Assembly (NCBI RefSeq): GCF_002843305.1
Contig: NZ_PGSG01000110.1
Coordinates: 62,001 to 126,000, forward strand
DNA length: 64,000 nucleotides
Reading direction: 5' to 3'
Source: Streptomyces barkulensis
GTDB taxonomy: Bacteria > Actinomycetota > Actinomycetes > Streptomycetales > Streptomycetaceae
Both the position numbers and the translations under genes were made by a program. This document shows, piece by piece, positions 17,695 through 26,032 of this stretch (the stretch's first letter is position 1; each line of letters begins with the position of its first letter). The notes beneath the pieces are model-generated. The model did no database searches. It was given only the letters and a program-made list of their open reading frames with translations, and was not told where the DNA came from.

Positions 17695-18276
17695 TCAGGC
17701 CTTCCCGGACCCGGCGGCCGCGGCGCTCTCCCGCCTGGTGCCCCGCTGCCACCAGCGGCGGCGGGGCGGATGGACGGCACGGCCGATACGGCGGCCGAGC
17801 AGCAGGTAACCCAGCAGCGCGCCGGTGGTGTTGAGGATGACGTCGTCGACGTCGAACGCCCGGCCCGGCACGACGGCCCCCTGCACCAGCTCCACCGCCA
17901 CCATCACCGCCGCGGTCAGCAGGCCCACCCGCAGCAGTCCGCGGGCGCGCGGCCAGGCCACCGGCAGCAGCACCCCGAACGGCACCCCCAGGGCGATGTT
18001 GCCGCCGAGCTGTTTGACGGTGTCGCGGAACGCGGGCTGGTTCAGGTAGCCGCGAATGGAGTCGCCCGGCCGCAGGTTGCTGTGCGCCAGTGCCTCCGAT
18101 GCGTGCGACGGTGTCAGGGTCAGCCTGGCGAGGGCGACGGCGAACAGCACCGTCGCCGCCAGGGCCACCACCATCACCAGCGCCCGTACCAGGGGCGACC
18201 GGGGGGCGGCGGGCTCCCCGCGTGCCGCTGTGGTCGTGTCGGAGCCCGCGCTCCTCCGCGGAAGACCGTGCCTCAT
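17695..18276 (-). CDS. VanZ family membrane protein
   Basis: 193 residues. VanZ-like domain with four hydrophobic helices and family motifs NIALGVPFGVLLPVAW, VELVQGAVVPGRAFDVDDVILNTTGALLGYLL. VanZ raises teicoplanin resistance in enterococci; functions of stand-alone actinobacterial members are mostly unknown. ATG 18276 is chosen because residues encoded further upstream look non-coding, but no convincing ribosome-binding site is visible. The C-terminal tail is Arg-rich and cytoplasmic. Confidence 0.8.
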   Translation of the reverse strand: MRHGLPRRSAGSDTTTAARGEPAAPRSPLVRALVMVVALAATVLFAVALARLTLTPSHASEALAHSNLRPGDSIRGYLNQPAFRDTVKQLGGNIALGVPFGVLLPVAWPRARGLLRVGLLTAAVMVAVELVQGAVVPGRAFDVDDVILNTTGALLGYLLLGRRIGRAVHPPRRRWWQRGTRRESAAAAGSGKA

Positions 18277-18428
18277 CCGTCGCACCCCCGGTCGTCGTCG
18301 GCCGTCGGCTGTGCGGCACGCAGAGCGCGCCGTGTACGCCGGGTACCCCGGGGTAACGGTCCGCATGCGGTGCAACACCGCCGCCGGGAAGCGTTTCTGA
18401 GGCATGGTCGGTTCGGGTGACGGTGCGT

Positions 18429-18456
18429 CAGCGGACAGCGGACAGCGGACAGCGGA
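18429..18456. repeat. Four tandem copies of a 7-bp unit
   Basis: CAGCGGA is repeated four times head to tail, then a partial copy, in non-coding DNA. Confidence 0.9.
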
Positions 18457-18707
18457 CAGGGGGCGCGGGGCCTGTCGGCCGGGCGGGCGGGGCCGTTGGT
18501 CCCCGCCCGGTGTTCCCCTTTCGGCCCTGTGGCGGACGCGGCGGGACGGGCAGCATCGTCGTTGCGGCTGTGGGGAGCCGCGTGGGGGGAGCAGGACGAG
18601 GCGGCCCGGGAGGAGCGGCCCGGGCCACCTCGTCCTGCCCGAAGTCTCCGCGGCCTCGCCCGGCCTCTCGGCACGGCCGCCCGGGCGGGCGGTGACATTG
18701 CCCGCGG

Positions 18708-18723
18708 ATACCCCCGCGGGTAT
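18708..18723. promoter_or_regulatory. CsoR/CstR-like operator, distal copy
   Basis: ATACCC-N4-GGGTAT with a C-run/G-run centre, the kind of site bound by CsoR-family repressors such as the persulfide sensor CstR. The gene downstream is a sulfide:quinone oxidoreductase. No csoR-like gene is in the window. Confidence 0.6.
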
Positions 18724-18763
18724 TTGTGGTTCCTCCGGGCGATGCTCTACCCTCGGCCTCGTA

Positions 18764-18779
18764 ATACCCCCCTGGGTAT
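18764..18779. promoter_or_regulatory. CsoR/CstR-like operator, proximal copy
   Basis: A second ATACCC-N4-GGGTAT, 56 bp from the first and about 130 bp before the SQR start. Two matched copies in tandem argue against chance. Confidence 0.6.
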
Positions 18780-18911
18780 GCGAGGAGATGCTGGGCGTGT
18801 CCGGGGAAGCCACGGACCCCGGCGGCTCCCGCCCGAGCCGCCGCCGCGCCGCGACGACGTGAGCCCCAGGGCTCACCGGCACAACCGCATCCATGCAGAC
18901 GGGAGCACCCC

Positions 18912-20141
18912 ATGTCCCCCAGAACCAGCTCCGGCGCCGGGCCCGGCGCCCCGGACCGGCGCGTGCTGATCGTCGGCGGAGGCAGCGCCGGCATCAGTAC
19001 CGCCGCCCGGCTGCGGCGCGCGGGAGTCCGCGACATCACCGTGATCGACCCCTCCGACATCCACTGGTACCAGCCGCTGTGGACGCTCGTCGGCGGCGGC
19101 CAGGCGTCCCTGCGCGTCACCGGCCGGCCCGAGGCCTCCGTCATCCCCGAGGGGGTGCGCTGGATCCGGAAGGCCGCCGAGGCGGTCGACCCCGGCGCCC
19201 GCACCGTCACCCTCTCCGACGGCACCGAGGCCGGTTACGACTTCCTCGTGATGGCCCCCGGCATCCAGCTCGACTGGAACGGCGTCCCGGGCCTGGCCGA
19301 GGCGGTCGGCCACGACGGCGTCAGCAGCAACTACGCGCCGGAGTACGCCCCCCGCACCTGGGAGCTCATCAAGGGCATGCGCTCGGGCACCGCGGTCTTC
19401 ACCCATCCCGCCACCCCTCTCAAGTGCGGCGGCGCACCCCAGAAGATCGCCTATCTGGCCGCCGACCACTGGCGCAGGAAGGGCGTCCTGGACCGGATCA
19501 GGGTGGTGCTGGTGATACCGGACCCGGCCCTGTTCAAGGTGCCGGTCTGGAACCGGGAACTGGAGCGGGTCGCCGGGCGGTACGGCATCGAGGTCAGGCT
19601 GAACACCGAGATGACCGCCGTCGACGGCGACCGGCGCACGGTGACCCTCACCGACCGCGCCGCCGGGGCCGAGGAGACGCTCGGCTACGACATGCTGCAC
19701 GCGGTACCGCCGCAGAGCGCCCCCGACTGGGTCAAGAAGAGCCCGCTGGCCGACCCGGCCGGCCCCTACGGCTTCGTCGAGGCGGACAGGCACACCCTGC
19801 GCCACCCCCGCCATCCGGAGGTCTTCGCCATCGGCGACGTCGCGAACCTGCCCACCTCCAAGACCGGCGCGGCCGTCCGCAAGCAGGCGCCCGTGGTCGT
19901 CGGCAACCTGCTCGACGTCATGCGGGGGGCCGAGCCCTCGCGCCGGTACGACGGCTACACCTCCTGCCCACTGGTGACCGCTCGGGACAGGATGCTGCTC
20001 GCCGAGTTCGACTACGACCTGAAGCCCGCGCCGAGCTTCCCGCTGATCGACACCACCAGGGAACGCCGCGACATGTGGCTGTTCAAGCGGTACGGCCTGC
20101 CGCCCGTGTACTGGCGCGGCATGCTCACCGGCCGGCTGTGA
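18912..20141 (+). CDS. sqr: Sulfide:quinone oxidoreductase-like flavoprotein
   Basis: 409 residues. FAD/NAD-fold disulfide oxidoreductase of the SQR family (the type that includes mitochondrial SQOR). FAD-binding GGGSAGISTAARL opens the protein near residue 21. The two redox cysteines expected in this type are present: C172 in PLKCGGAPQK and C352 in GYTSCPLVT. AIGDVANLPTSKTGAA is the second flavin-contact motif. It should oxidise sulfide to a persulfide and reduce quinone at the membrane. The upstream paired ATACCC-N4-GGGTAT sites suggest persulfide-responsive repression. ATG 18912 is spaced 6 bases from a GGGAG. Confidence 0.88.
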   Translation: MSPRTSSGAGPGAPDRRVLIVGGGSAGISTAARLRRAGVRDITVIDPSDIHWYQPLWTLVGGGQASLRVTGRPEASVIPEGVRWIRKAAEAVDPGARTVTLSDGTEAGYDFLVMAPGIQLDWNGVPGLAEAVGHDGVSSNYAPEYAPRTWELIKGMRSGTAVFTHPATPLKCGGAPQKIAYLAADHWRRKGVLDRIRVVLVIPDPALFKVPVWNRELERVAGRYGIEVRLNTEMTAVDGDRRTVTLTDRAAGAEETLGYDMLHAVPPQSAPDWVKKSPLADPAGPYGFVEADRHTLRHPRHPEVFAIGDVANLPTSKTGAAVRKQAPVVVGNLLDVMRGAEPSRRYDGYTSCPLVTARDRMLLAEFDYDLKPAPSFPLIDTTRERRDMWLFKRYGLPPVYWRGMLTGRL

Positions 20142-20160
20142 CCGGCCGCCCGTGACCGGT

Positions 20161-20206
20161 CGGCCCGGCCGGCCCGTCCCTCACCGGGGACGGGCCGGCC
20201 GGGCCG
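20161..20206 (+). terminator. Strong terminator after sqr
   Basis: Perfect 20-bp arms (20161-20180 and 20187-20206) with a 6-nt loop. Confidence 0.8.
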
Positions 20207-20252
20207 TCTCACCCGCCGTGCCGCCCGTGCCGGGCGCCGGGGGAGGGCCGGG

Positions 20253-20582
20253 TCAGAAGGAGGGGAGGCCGGGCGACGCGGGCCCGAATGACGCGGAGGA
20301 GGGCGGGAGCGGCGGCGCGCCGGGTGCCGTGGGGGTCTCGCGCTCGGCCAGGGCCGCCTGGTCCAGGAGCCGCCGTGCCAGTTCGCGGGCCTCCCGGGGG
20401 GTGAGCGCGGCCCAGGTGCCCGGCGCGCTGCCGCGGCCCGGGCCGAGATCCAGGGTGACCCGGCTGATCGGCCGGTCCGCGGTGGGCAGCCGCAGACACT
20501 TCACGGTGATCCGCCGATCGCAGGAGGTGACCATCGGCGTCTCATCGGCCGGATGGGGAAGCGCCCGTCCTGTCTCCGCCAC
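20253..20582 (-). CDS. Small conserved protein, function unknown
   Basis: About 109 residues from GTG 20582 (alternative ATG 20534, 93 residues). A short hypothetical protein with the central motif TWAALTPREARELARRLLDQA, a helix I associate with small actinobacterial proteins of unknown role. Three cysteines or histidines near the N-terminus (TSCDRRITVKCLRL) are notable. The last ~25 residues are Pro/Ser/Ala-rich. It lies downstream of the flavohaemoglobin gene on the same strand, but a strong terminator (20717-20753) separates them. The start is uncertain because neither candidate has an ideal Shine-Dalgarno. Confidence 0.55.
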   Translation of the reverse strand: MAETGRALPHPADETPMVTSCDRRITVKCLRLPTADRPISRVTLDLGPGRGSAPGTWAALTPREARELARRLLDQAALAERETPTAPGAPPLPPSSASFGPASPGLPSF

Positions 20583-20716
20583 TGTTCCCACACCTTCCGT
20601 CTCATACCGCTCATAACGCAGGGGCACACTGGGTAGCGCTGTTCGGGCCCGGGATGTTCCCGCCCCGCCGGAGCCGGCCGTCGTCCGGCTCCCTGCGCGT
20701 GTACGGGAGCGCACAC

Positions 20717-20753
20717 ACGTACGGCCCGCCGGTCGCACCGGCGGGCCGTACGT
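20717..20753 (-). terminator. Terminator after the flavohaemoglobin gene
   Basis: Perfect 17-bp arms (20717-20733 and 20737-20753) with a 3-nt loop, 36 bases beyond the stop on the minus strand. Confidence 0.8.
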
Positions 20754-20788
20754 TCACCCGTGACCGCCCCGGGGGGAAGGGCGGCGGC

Positions 20789-21991
20789 TCAGACCGCCGC
20801 GTCGGCCAGCCACAGGTCGGGCCCGAAGACCTCGTACCGGATCTCCCGGGCCGGCACCCCCGCGCGCAGCAACTGCTCGCGCACGGAGCGCATGAAAGGC
20901 AGCGGACCGCACAGGTACACGCTCGCGCCGGTGTCCACCTCCAGCCCGTCGAGGTCCATCGAGCCCCGGCGGGAACAGGATTCCTCGGCGCCGGGCCGCT
21001 CGTACCAGAACACCGAGCGCGCTTCCGGCAGCCGCTTCACCAGCCGCTCGGTGTCGGCGCGCAGCGCGTGGTCGCCGGGGGAGCGGTCGGCGTGCAGCAC
21101 CGTCACCGGGCGGGTGGAGCCGGTGACGGCGAGGTGTTCGAGCATGCCGACCATGGGGGTGCAGCCGATTCCGGCGGAGACCAGCATCAGCGGACGGTCG
21201 GACCGGTCCAGCACCACGTCCCCGAAGGGGGCGGAGAGGGTGAGTTCGTCGCCCGGCCGCACGGTGCGGTGCAGCAGGTTGGACACCTCGCCCTCCGGGG
21301 CGCCGTCGCCCTGTACCCGCTTGACGGTGATCCGGCGCGTCCGGTCCCCGGGAGCGGAGGAGAGGCTGTACTGGCGCAACTGGTGGACACCGTCGGGCAT
21401 CCGCACCCGCACGCTCACGTACTGGCCCGCGCGGGCGGCCGGCGCGGGCGCCCCGTCGGAGGGGCGCAGCAGGAGGGACACCGTGTCGGGGGTCTCCTCG
21501 CGCCGCTCGACGACCGTCCACTGCCGCCAGGGGTGCCCGGGCCTGACCTGCGCCATGAGATAGAGGCGGGCCTCCTGGGCGATCAGGGCCCCGGCCATCA
21601 GCCAGTACACCTCGTCCCAGGCCGCCGCCACCTCGGGGGTGACCGCGTCGCCGAGCACGTCGGCTATGGCGGCGAAGAGGTACTTGTGCACGATCGTGTA
21701 CTGGTCCTCGGTGACGCCGACGGCGGCGTGCTTGTGGGCGATGCGGGCCAGCAGCGTGTCGGGCCGGGTACCGGGCTCGGTGACCAGGGCGCCGGCGAAG
21801 GCGGCGATGGAGCCCGCCAGGGCCTGCCGCTGCGCGCCGCTGGCCTGGTTGCCGCGGTTGAACATGCCGTCGAGCAGCTCGGGGCGGTCGGCGAACATGG
21901 TCGCGTAGAAGCGGGTGGTGATCTCGTCCAGCGCACCGCCAACGGCGGGCAGGGTGGCACGGATCACCGAGGCCGATTCGGCGGAAAGCAT
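20789..21991 (-). CDS. hmp: Flavohaemoglobin / nitric oxide dioxygenase
   Basis: 400 residues. The globin domain (~1-135) has the proximal-His segment IAHKHAAVGV and the Tyr-containing B helix TRFYATMF. A ferredoxin-reductase-type FAD domain follows with RQYSLSS (R206), then an NAD domain with SAGIGCTPM and VYLCGPLPFM. The enzyme converts nitric oxide plus oxygen to nitrate using NAD(P)H. ATG 21991 is preceded by AGGAG. It is divergent from the PP2C operon across 658 bp, which includes an 8-bp inverted repeat at 22417-22435, though that is far (~430 bp) from this start. Confidence 0.92.
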   Translation of the reverse strand: MLSAESASVIRATLPAVGGALDEITTRFYATMFADRPELLDGMFNRGNQASGAQRQALAGSIAAFAGALVTEPGTRPDTLLARIAHKHAAVGVTEDQYTIVHKYLFAAIADVLGDAVTPEVAAAWDEVYWLMAGALIAQEARLYLMAQVRPGHPWRQWTVVERREETPDTVSLLLRPSDGAPAPAARAGQYVSVRVRMPDGVHQLRQYSLSSAPGDRTRRITVKRVQGDGAPEGEVSNLLHRTVRPGDELTLSAPFGDVVLDRSDRPLMLVSAGIGCTPMVGMLEHLAVTGSTRPVTVLHADRSPGDHALRADTERLVKRLPEARSVFWYERPGAEESCSRRGSMDLDGLEVDTGASVYLCGPLPFMRSVREQLLRAGVPAREIRYEVFGPDLWLADAAV

Positions 21992-22649
21992 GACGCTCCT
22001 AGGAGGAGGGGGCACGGGGTTCGTCGGCCGCCGGCGTGCGGCCATGACCTGTCTAGCAGCGGCGGGCAGCGCTTTCGGGCGCCGGGCGGGGATCAGGGCC
22101 GGAAGGCCCTGCCGCCCGGGACGTACGGCCTCGGCCACCGCTTCCGGGGCGGGGACGTGCGGCCCCAGGGCGGCCCGTGACCGCTGCCCCGTACGGCCCG
22201 CCGCCCGCGTTCGGGGGCTCTGCCCGTGCCCGGCCGCCGGGCTCCGGCGGTTCGGCGGTTCGGCGGACGGCGACGGGGGCCGGGGAGGCGGAGCCCCGCG
22301 CCGTCTCCCCGTCGCGGCACACCGCACGAGCGCGCTCGCGGGCGGCTGCCGTCCTCCGCCCCCGCTTAGGCGGCGAGGCGGGACGGAAGGGCGGAGTCGG
22401 GGCGGTGATCTTCATCACGATTTCCGTGAAATCGTCGTTTTCCACCCGAATCCACCTCGCCGGTTGTTCTCATGGGGCAGGCGGGGGACGTGCACGAGGC
22501 GCTCGCCCGGCGGGCGTCGCGGTTGCCCTGATCGCGGCATCCGGGGGAAGGTTGCCGGACGGCAATTCTCTGTTCGGCGTCCTGCCCGGCGTTCCGTTCA
22601 GCGTTCATCCAGCAGGAAGGCGGTGGGGCCCGCGGCGCGGGCCCCGGTT
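21992..22649. other. 658-bp divergent intergenic region, hmp to PP2C operon
   Basis: No convincing gene; open frames here are shadows of high-GC sequence. The part nearest the PP2C gene is markedly less GC-rich (about 22400-22475 and 22555-22615). It contains an inverted repeat (22417-22435) and a Shine-Dalgarno followed by a hairpin (22614-22645). Confidence 0.6.
22417..22435. promoter_or_regulatory. ACGATTTC inverted repeat, candidate operator
   Basis: ACGATTTC and GAAATCGT (perfect 8-bp arms, 3-bp spacer) in an AT-richer patch about 215 bp before the PP2C start. The cognate regulator is unknown. Confidence 0.5.
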
Positions 22650-22652
22650 GTG
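22614..22652 (+). promoter_or_regulatory. Ribosome-binding site with hairpin between SD and start
   Basis: AGGAAGG (22614-22620) is 29 bases from GTG 22650, too far to be used directly. A perfect 9-bp hairpin (22625-22633 and 22637-22645) sits between them. Folding it would leave 8 unpaired bases, an ideal spacing. Confidence 0.5.
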
Positions 22653-24308
22653 ACGATCTCCGAGGACTCATCTGCCCGGCCGCGCGGCACCGGCTCCGGT
22701 GCCGTGTGGGACGACGCGCCCTGCGCGGTGGTGGTGGTGGATCCGTCCGGCACGGTGGTGGGGGCCAACGCGGTCGCCACCGGACTCCTCCCGAAGGCGG
22801 TGCCCGGCGCACGGATGGAGGAGGCGGTACCGCACTGGCTGGCCGATGCCCACCGGCGCCTGACCGCGTCCTCCGCCCCGGGCTCCGGGCCGGGCGAGGC
22901 GCCCGGGGGCGAGGCCGGCGGGCGGAGCCTGCGGGCGCATCCGGCCCGAGGCGGGAACGGCGACGTGGTGTGGTGGCTGCTCGACGACACCGAACTGCGC
23001 CTGGCCGAGGACGCCCTGCGCGGCGAGCGGGAACGCACCGCCCTTCTCGCGGAGGTGTCCGAGACCCTCTCGGCCACCCTGAACGTCGAGCGGTGCACGG
23101 AGGCGATCGTGCGCCTGGCCGTGCGGCACCTGGCGGACGCGGCCGTGCTGATCGCCCCGGCGGCCGGACGCAGGCTCCCGGTCACCCACAGCACCCCCGA
23201 GGGCCCGGTGCACGGCACGGTCGAGGCGGACCCGGAGACGGTGCCGGGCCTGAGCGAGGCGCTCCAGGGGTTCCCGCCTGCGCCCTCGCGCTGGATCGCC
23301 CCCGCGCTGCTGCCCGACTGGGTCGTGCCGCCCCGGTTCGACGGACCGGCGGGCTCGGTGGTGGTCACCCCCCTGCCCGGCCACGGCGTCCCGGCCGGGG
23401 CGCTGGTCCTGCTGCGCCGCACCGGCCAAGCCGCGTTCAGCCGGAGCGAGGAGACCTTCGCGAGGCTGTTCGCCGCCCGGGCCGGAGCCGCGCTGTCGGC
23501 CGCCCGCCTGTACGCCGAGCAGGCCGCCATCACCGAAACGCTGATGCGTGAGCTGTTCCCGCCGAAGCTGCGCCAGGTGCACGGAGTCGAGTTCGCCGGC
23601 GGCCACCGCGTATCGGAGCTCAAGGAGTGGGTCGGCGGCGACTTCTACGACCTCCACCCCGCGGCCGGGCCGGACGAGGAGTCCCTGGTCGTCCTGGGCG
23701 ACGTGTGCGGCAAGGGGCTGGAGGCGGCCGTCCTGACCGGGAAGATCCGCAACACGCTGCACGCGCTGCTGCCGATGGCGGACGACCATCCGCGGGTGCT
23801 CGGCCTGCTCAACGGCGCGCTGGTCAGCTCGCACCACACCCGCTTCGCCACCCTCGTACTGGCCTCCGCCGTCCGCGTGGACAACCACGTCAGGCTCCGG
23901 CTGACCAGTGCCGGCCACCCTCCGCCGCTGATCGTGCGCGCCGACGGGAGCGTGGAGGAGGCCGACACCCGCGGGTCGCTGATCGGCGTGCTGCCGAGGA
24001 TCCGGGCGCGCACGGCCACGGTCGAACTCGCGCCGGGTGAGACGTGCCTGCTGTACACCGACGGCATCACCGAGGCGCGCGGCGGTCCCCTGGGCGGCGA
24101 CATGTTCGGGGAGGAGCGGCTGAAGGACGCGCTCGGGGAGTGCGCGGCCATGCCGGCGGAGGCGGTGGTCGAGCGCGTCCGGATGCTCGCCGGCCAGTGG
24201 GTCTCCGGGAGAAGCCACGACGACATGGCCGTCGTCGCCATCACCGCGCCGCGCACCGTGCACCTCAGCGCGGTGGACGGCCACACACGGGGCAGGTACA
24301 CCTCATGA
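22650..24308 (+). CDS. PP2C (RsbU/SpoIIE-type) serine phosphatase with sensor domains
   Basis: 552 residues. A short PAS-like region (~15-110, CAVVVVDPSGTVVGANAVAT), a GAF-like domain (~130-300), then a PP2C SpoIIE-type phosphatase (~315-540). Metal-binding and core motifs are GGDFYDL, GDVCGKGLEAA, TSAGHPPPL, LYTDGITEAR and HDDMAVV. Such enzymes dephosphorylate STAS anti-sigma antagonists in partner-switching. Its stop overlaps the start of the next gene (ATGA), and the third gene encodes a STAS protein, the probable substrate. GTG 22650 is chosen with a hairpin-spaced Shine-Dalgarno; GTG 22623 is the alternative. No HATPase anti-sigma kinase is encoded nearby. Confidence 0.88.
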   Translation: MTISEDSSARPRGTGSGAVWDDAPCAVVVVDPSGTVVGANAVATGLLPKAVPGARMEEAVPHWLADAHRRLTASSAPGSGPGEAPGGEAGGRSLRAHPARGGNGDVVWWLLDDTELRLAEDALRGERERTALLAEVSETLSATLNVERCTEAIVRLAVRHLADAAVLIAPAAGRRLPVTHSTPEGPVHGTVEADPETVPGLSEALQGFPPAPSRWIAPALLPDWVVPPRFDGPAGSVVVTPLPGHGVPAGALVLLRRTGQAAFSRSEETFARLFAARAGAALSAARLYAEQAAITETLMRELFPPKLRQVHGVEFAGGHRVSELKEWVGGDFYDLHPAAGPDEESLVVLGDVCGKGLEAAVLTGKIRNTLHALLPMADDHPRVLGLLNGALVSSHHTRFATLVLASAVRVDNHVRLRLTSAGHPPPLIVRADGSVEEADTRGSLIGVLPRIRARTATVELAPGETCLLYTDGITEARGGPLGGDMFGEERLKDALGECAAMPAEAVVERVRMLAGQWVSGRSHDDMAVVAITAPRTVHLSAVDGHTRGRYTS

Positions 24309-25480
24309 CCATCCGCACAGACCCCGCCTCCACCGCCGCGAAGTCCGCGGCCGATCCGCACGGGACCGGCCCGCACGCGGCCCGGGAAAGGCTGTGGGAC
24401 GCCGTCCGCGAGGGCGACGAGTACGCCGCCTCCGAGGCCGTCTTCGCCGCGCTGGACGCCGGCACGGACCCGGAGGCGGTGCTGCTGGACGTCATCGCGC
24501 CCGTCCAGCGGAAGGTGGGCGCCGAGTGGGCAGCCGACCGCATCACCGTGGCGCAGGAGCACGCCGCCACCGCCATCAACGACCGGATCATCGCCGCACT
24601 CGCCCACCGGGTGCGCGGCGGGACACGGCCCGGCGCCGGGGCGGGCCGCGTCACGGTCGCCTGTGTGGACGGCGAGTGGCACGCCCTGCCCGCCCGGCTG
24701 CTCGCCGAGGTGCTGGCGCTGCGCGGCTGGCAGGTCGACTTCCTCGGCGCCCAGGTCCCCGTCCCGCACCTGATAGCGCATCTGCACCGCACGGGACCCT
24801 GCGCCGTCGCGCTGTCCTCCTCCATCCCCACCCGTCTGCCCACCGCCCACGCCGCGATCACCGCCTGCCAGGCGGCCGGCACCCCGGTGCTGGCCGGCGG
24901 TGCGGCCTTCGGCCCCGACGGGCGCTACGCCCGCCTGCTGGGCGCCGACGCCTGGGCCCCGGACGCCCGCGCCGCCGCCGACAGGCTGAGCGGGGGCGTG
25001 CCGTCGCTGCCCGGCCCGCGCTCCGCGCACCACCCGGTCGACGACCTGCCCCACCTGGCCGACCAGGAGTACACGATGGTCTCGCGCACCGCCCCCCGGC
25101 TGGTGGGGGAGACCATGACCGGGCTGGAGGAGCGGTTCCCGGCCATGCGCGGCTACACCGAACGCCAGCGGCTGCACACCGCCGAGGACGTCGCCCACAT
25201 CATCGACTTCCTGTCCGCCGCCCTCTACGTCGACGACGAGGAGCTGTTCACCGGCTTCATGACCTGGACCGCGCGGATCCTCACCGCCCGCAAGGTCCCC
25301 GCCCACTCCCTGCGCCCCGCGCTGGACCTGCTGGCCGGTCGGCTGAAGGACTTCCCCCGCGCCACCCGCCTGCTGGAGCAGGCCCACCGGGCCCTCGACG
25401 CGGACTCCGTCCCCGCTCCCGTTCCAGCCCCCGCGCCTGCCCCCACACCCGACACCACCGGCCACGGAGAGCCCGAATGA
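24305..25480 (+). CDS. Cobalamin-binding photosensor-like protein in a partner-switch operon
   Basis: 391 residues. A four-helix bundle plus B12-binding Rossmann domain (~30-235). It carries Wx9EH (W75, E85, H86), the residues that cap the upper face of adenosylcobalamin in CarH/LitR light receptors, and ExHxxP (E124, H126) at the lower-ligand position usually written D/ExHxxG. A C-terminal helical domain (~255-370) follows, then a Pro/Ala tail. No DNA-binding region is present, so it would signal by protein contact. It overlaps the phosphatase gene by 4 bases (ATGA) and the STAS gene by 4 bases, implying coupled translation and a common pathway. Light sensing is inferred from the motifs. Confidence 0.8.
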   Translation: MTIRTDPASTAAKSAADPHGTGPHAARERLWDAVREGDEYAASEAVFAALDAGTDPEAVLLDVIAPVQRKVGAEWAADRITVAQEHAATAINDRIIAALAHRVRGGTRPGAGAGRVTVACVDGEWHALPARLLAEVLALRGWQVDFLGAQVPVPHLIAHLHRTGPCAVALSSSIPTRLPTAHAAITACQAAGTPVLAGGAAFGPDGRYARLLGADAWAPDARAAADRLSGGVPSLPGPRSAHHPVDDLPHLADQEYTMVSRTAPRLVGETMTGLEERFPAMRGYTERQRLHTAEDVAHIIDFLSAALYVDDEELFTGFMTWTARILTARKVPAHSLRPALDLLAGRLKDFPRATRLLEQAHRALDADSVPAPVPAPAPAPTPDTTGHGEPE

Positions 25481-25872
25481 CACCCATGCACCGCCCCTCC
25501 TTCGCGCTCACGGCCGAGACCGGCCCCGGCACCGCCCGGCTCCGCGTCACCGGCGACCTCGACCACGAGACCACCGGGGAACTGGTCGGCGCCGTGCGCC
25601 TGCACCTCGACGGCCGGCCGGCGCCGGACGACCTCCACCTCGACTTCGCCGCGCTGAGCACCTGCGACTCCACGGGACTCTCCGGGCTGCTGCTCGTCCA
25701 CCGCCTCGCCGGCGCCCGCGGCACCCGCCTCCACCTCGACAACCGCCCTTCCTTCCTGGAACGGCTCCTGGACATCACCGGCACCCTGGAGTACCTCACC
25801 GCACCGCCCGGGGAGGAGCCCCCGGGGCAGGCCGGGAACGGGGAGCCGGAGCAGCGGACCGGCGCCCTCTGA
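25477..25872 (+). CDS. STAS domain anti-sigma factor antagonist
   Basis: 131 residues. A single STAS domain (~8-105) with the phosphorylatable serine in the motif [10 protein letters not shown] (S65) and the strand [12 protein letters not shown] at the N-terminus. The last ~25 residues are Pro/Gly/Glu-rich. Antagonists of this type bind an anti-sigma kinase when unphosphorylated and release the sigma factor. ATG 25477 overlaps the cobalamin-protein stop by 4 bases. Together with the PP2C phosphatase it forms the activating arm of a partner switch; the kinase and sigma factor must lie elsewhere. Confidence 0.88.
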   Translation: MTPMHRPSFALTAETGPGTARLRVTGDLDHETTGELVGAVRLHLDGRPAPDDLHLDFAALSTCDSTGLSGLLLVHRLAGARGTRLHLDNRPSFLERLLDITGTLEYLTAPPGEEPPGQAGNGEPEQRTGAL

Positions 25873-26032
25873 CGGCGTCCGGCGGCGGCCGTCCCCGCCC
25901 CCGCTCCGCCCCGCCGGGGGAGGCGTGGCGGGCAGATGTCCGGAAACCGCCGGTCGGCCGGTGGGTGACGGGCCATGCTGGTGCCGGGCGGACCGGACCC
26001 GTCCGGACCGCGGCCGAGAGGAGACCCAGCAC

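Larger units (their letters stand above)
18277..18911. other. 635-bp intergenic region between vanZ and the SQR gene
   Basis: No gene is supported here. It holds the vanZ promoter side, a 7-bp tandem repeat (18429-18456) and, in its last 200 bases, two ATACCC-N4-GGGTAT operator-like sites upstream of the SQR gene. Confidence 0.6.

Noticed and set aside
13340-18319. 1659-residue minus-strand open frame across amylase and endonuclease genes
   Set aside because: Low-complexity shadow of two well-supported plus-strand enzymes.
18797-18862. Possible 21-codon leader peptide (GTG) after the proximal CsoR-like operator
   Set aside because: Has a GAGGAG nearby, but composition gives no coding signal and no attenuator structure follows.
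22177-22653. 158-codon plus-strand frame upstream of PP2C
   Set aside because: Arg/Gly/Ala-rich, no start signal, overlaps another shadow frame.
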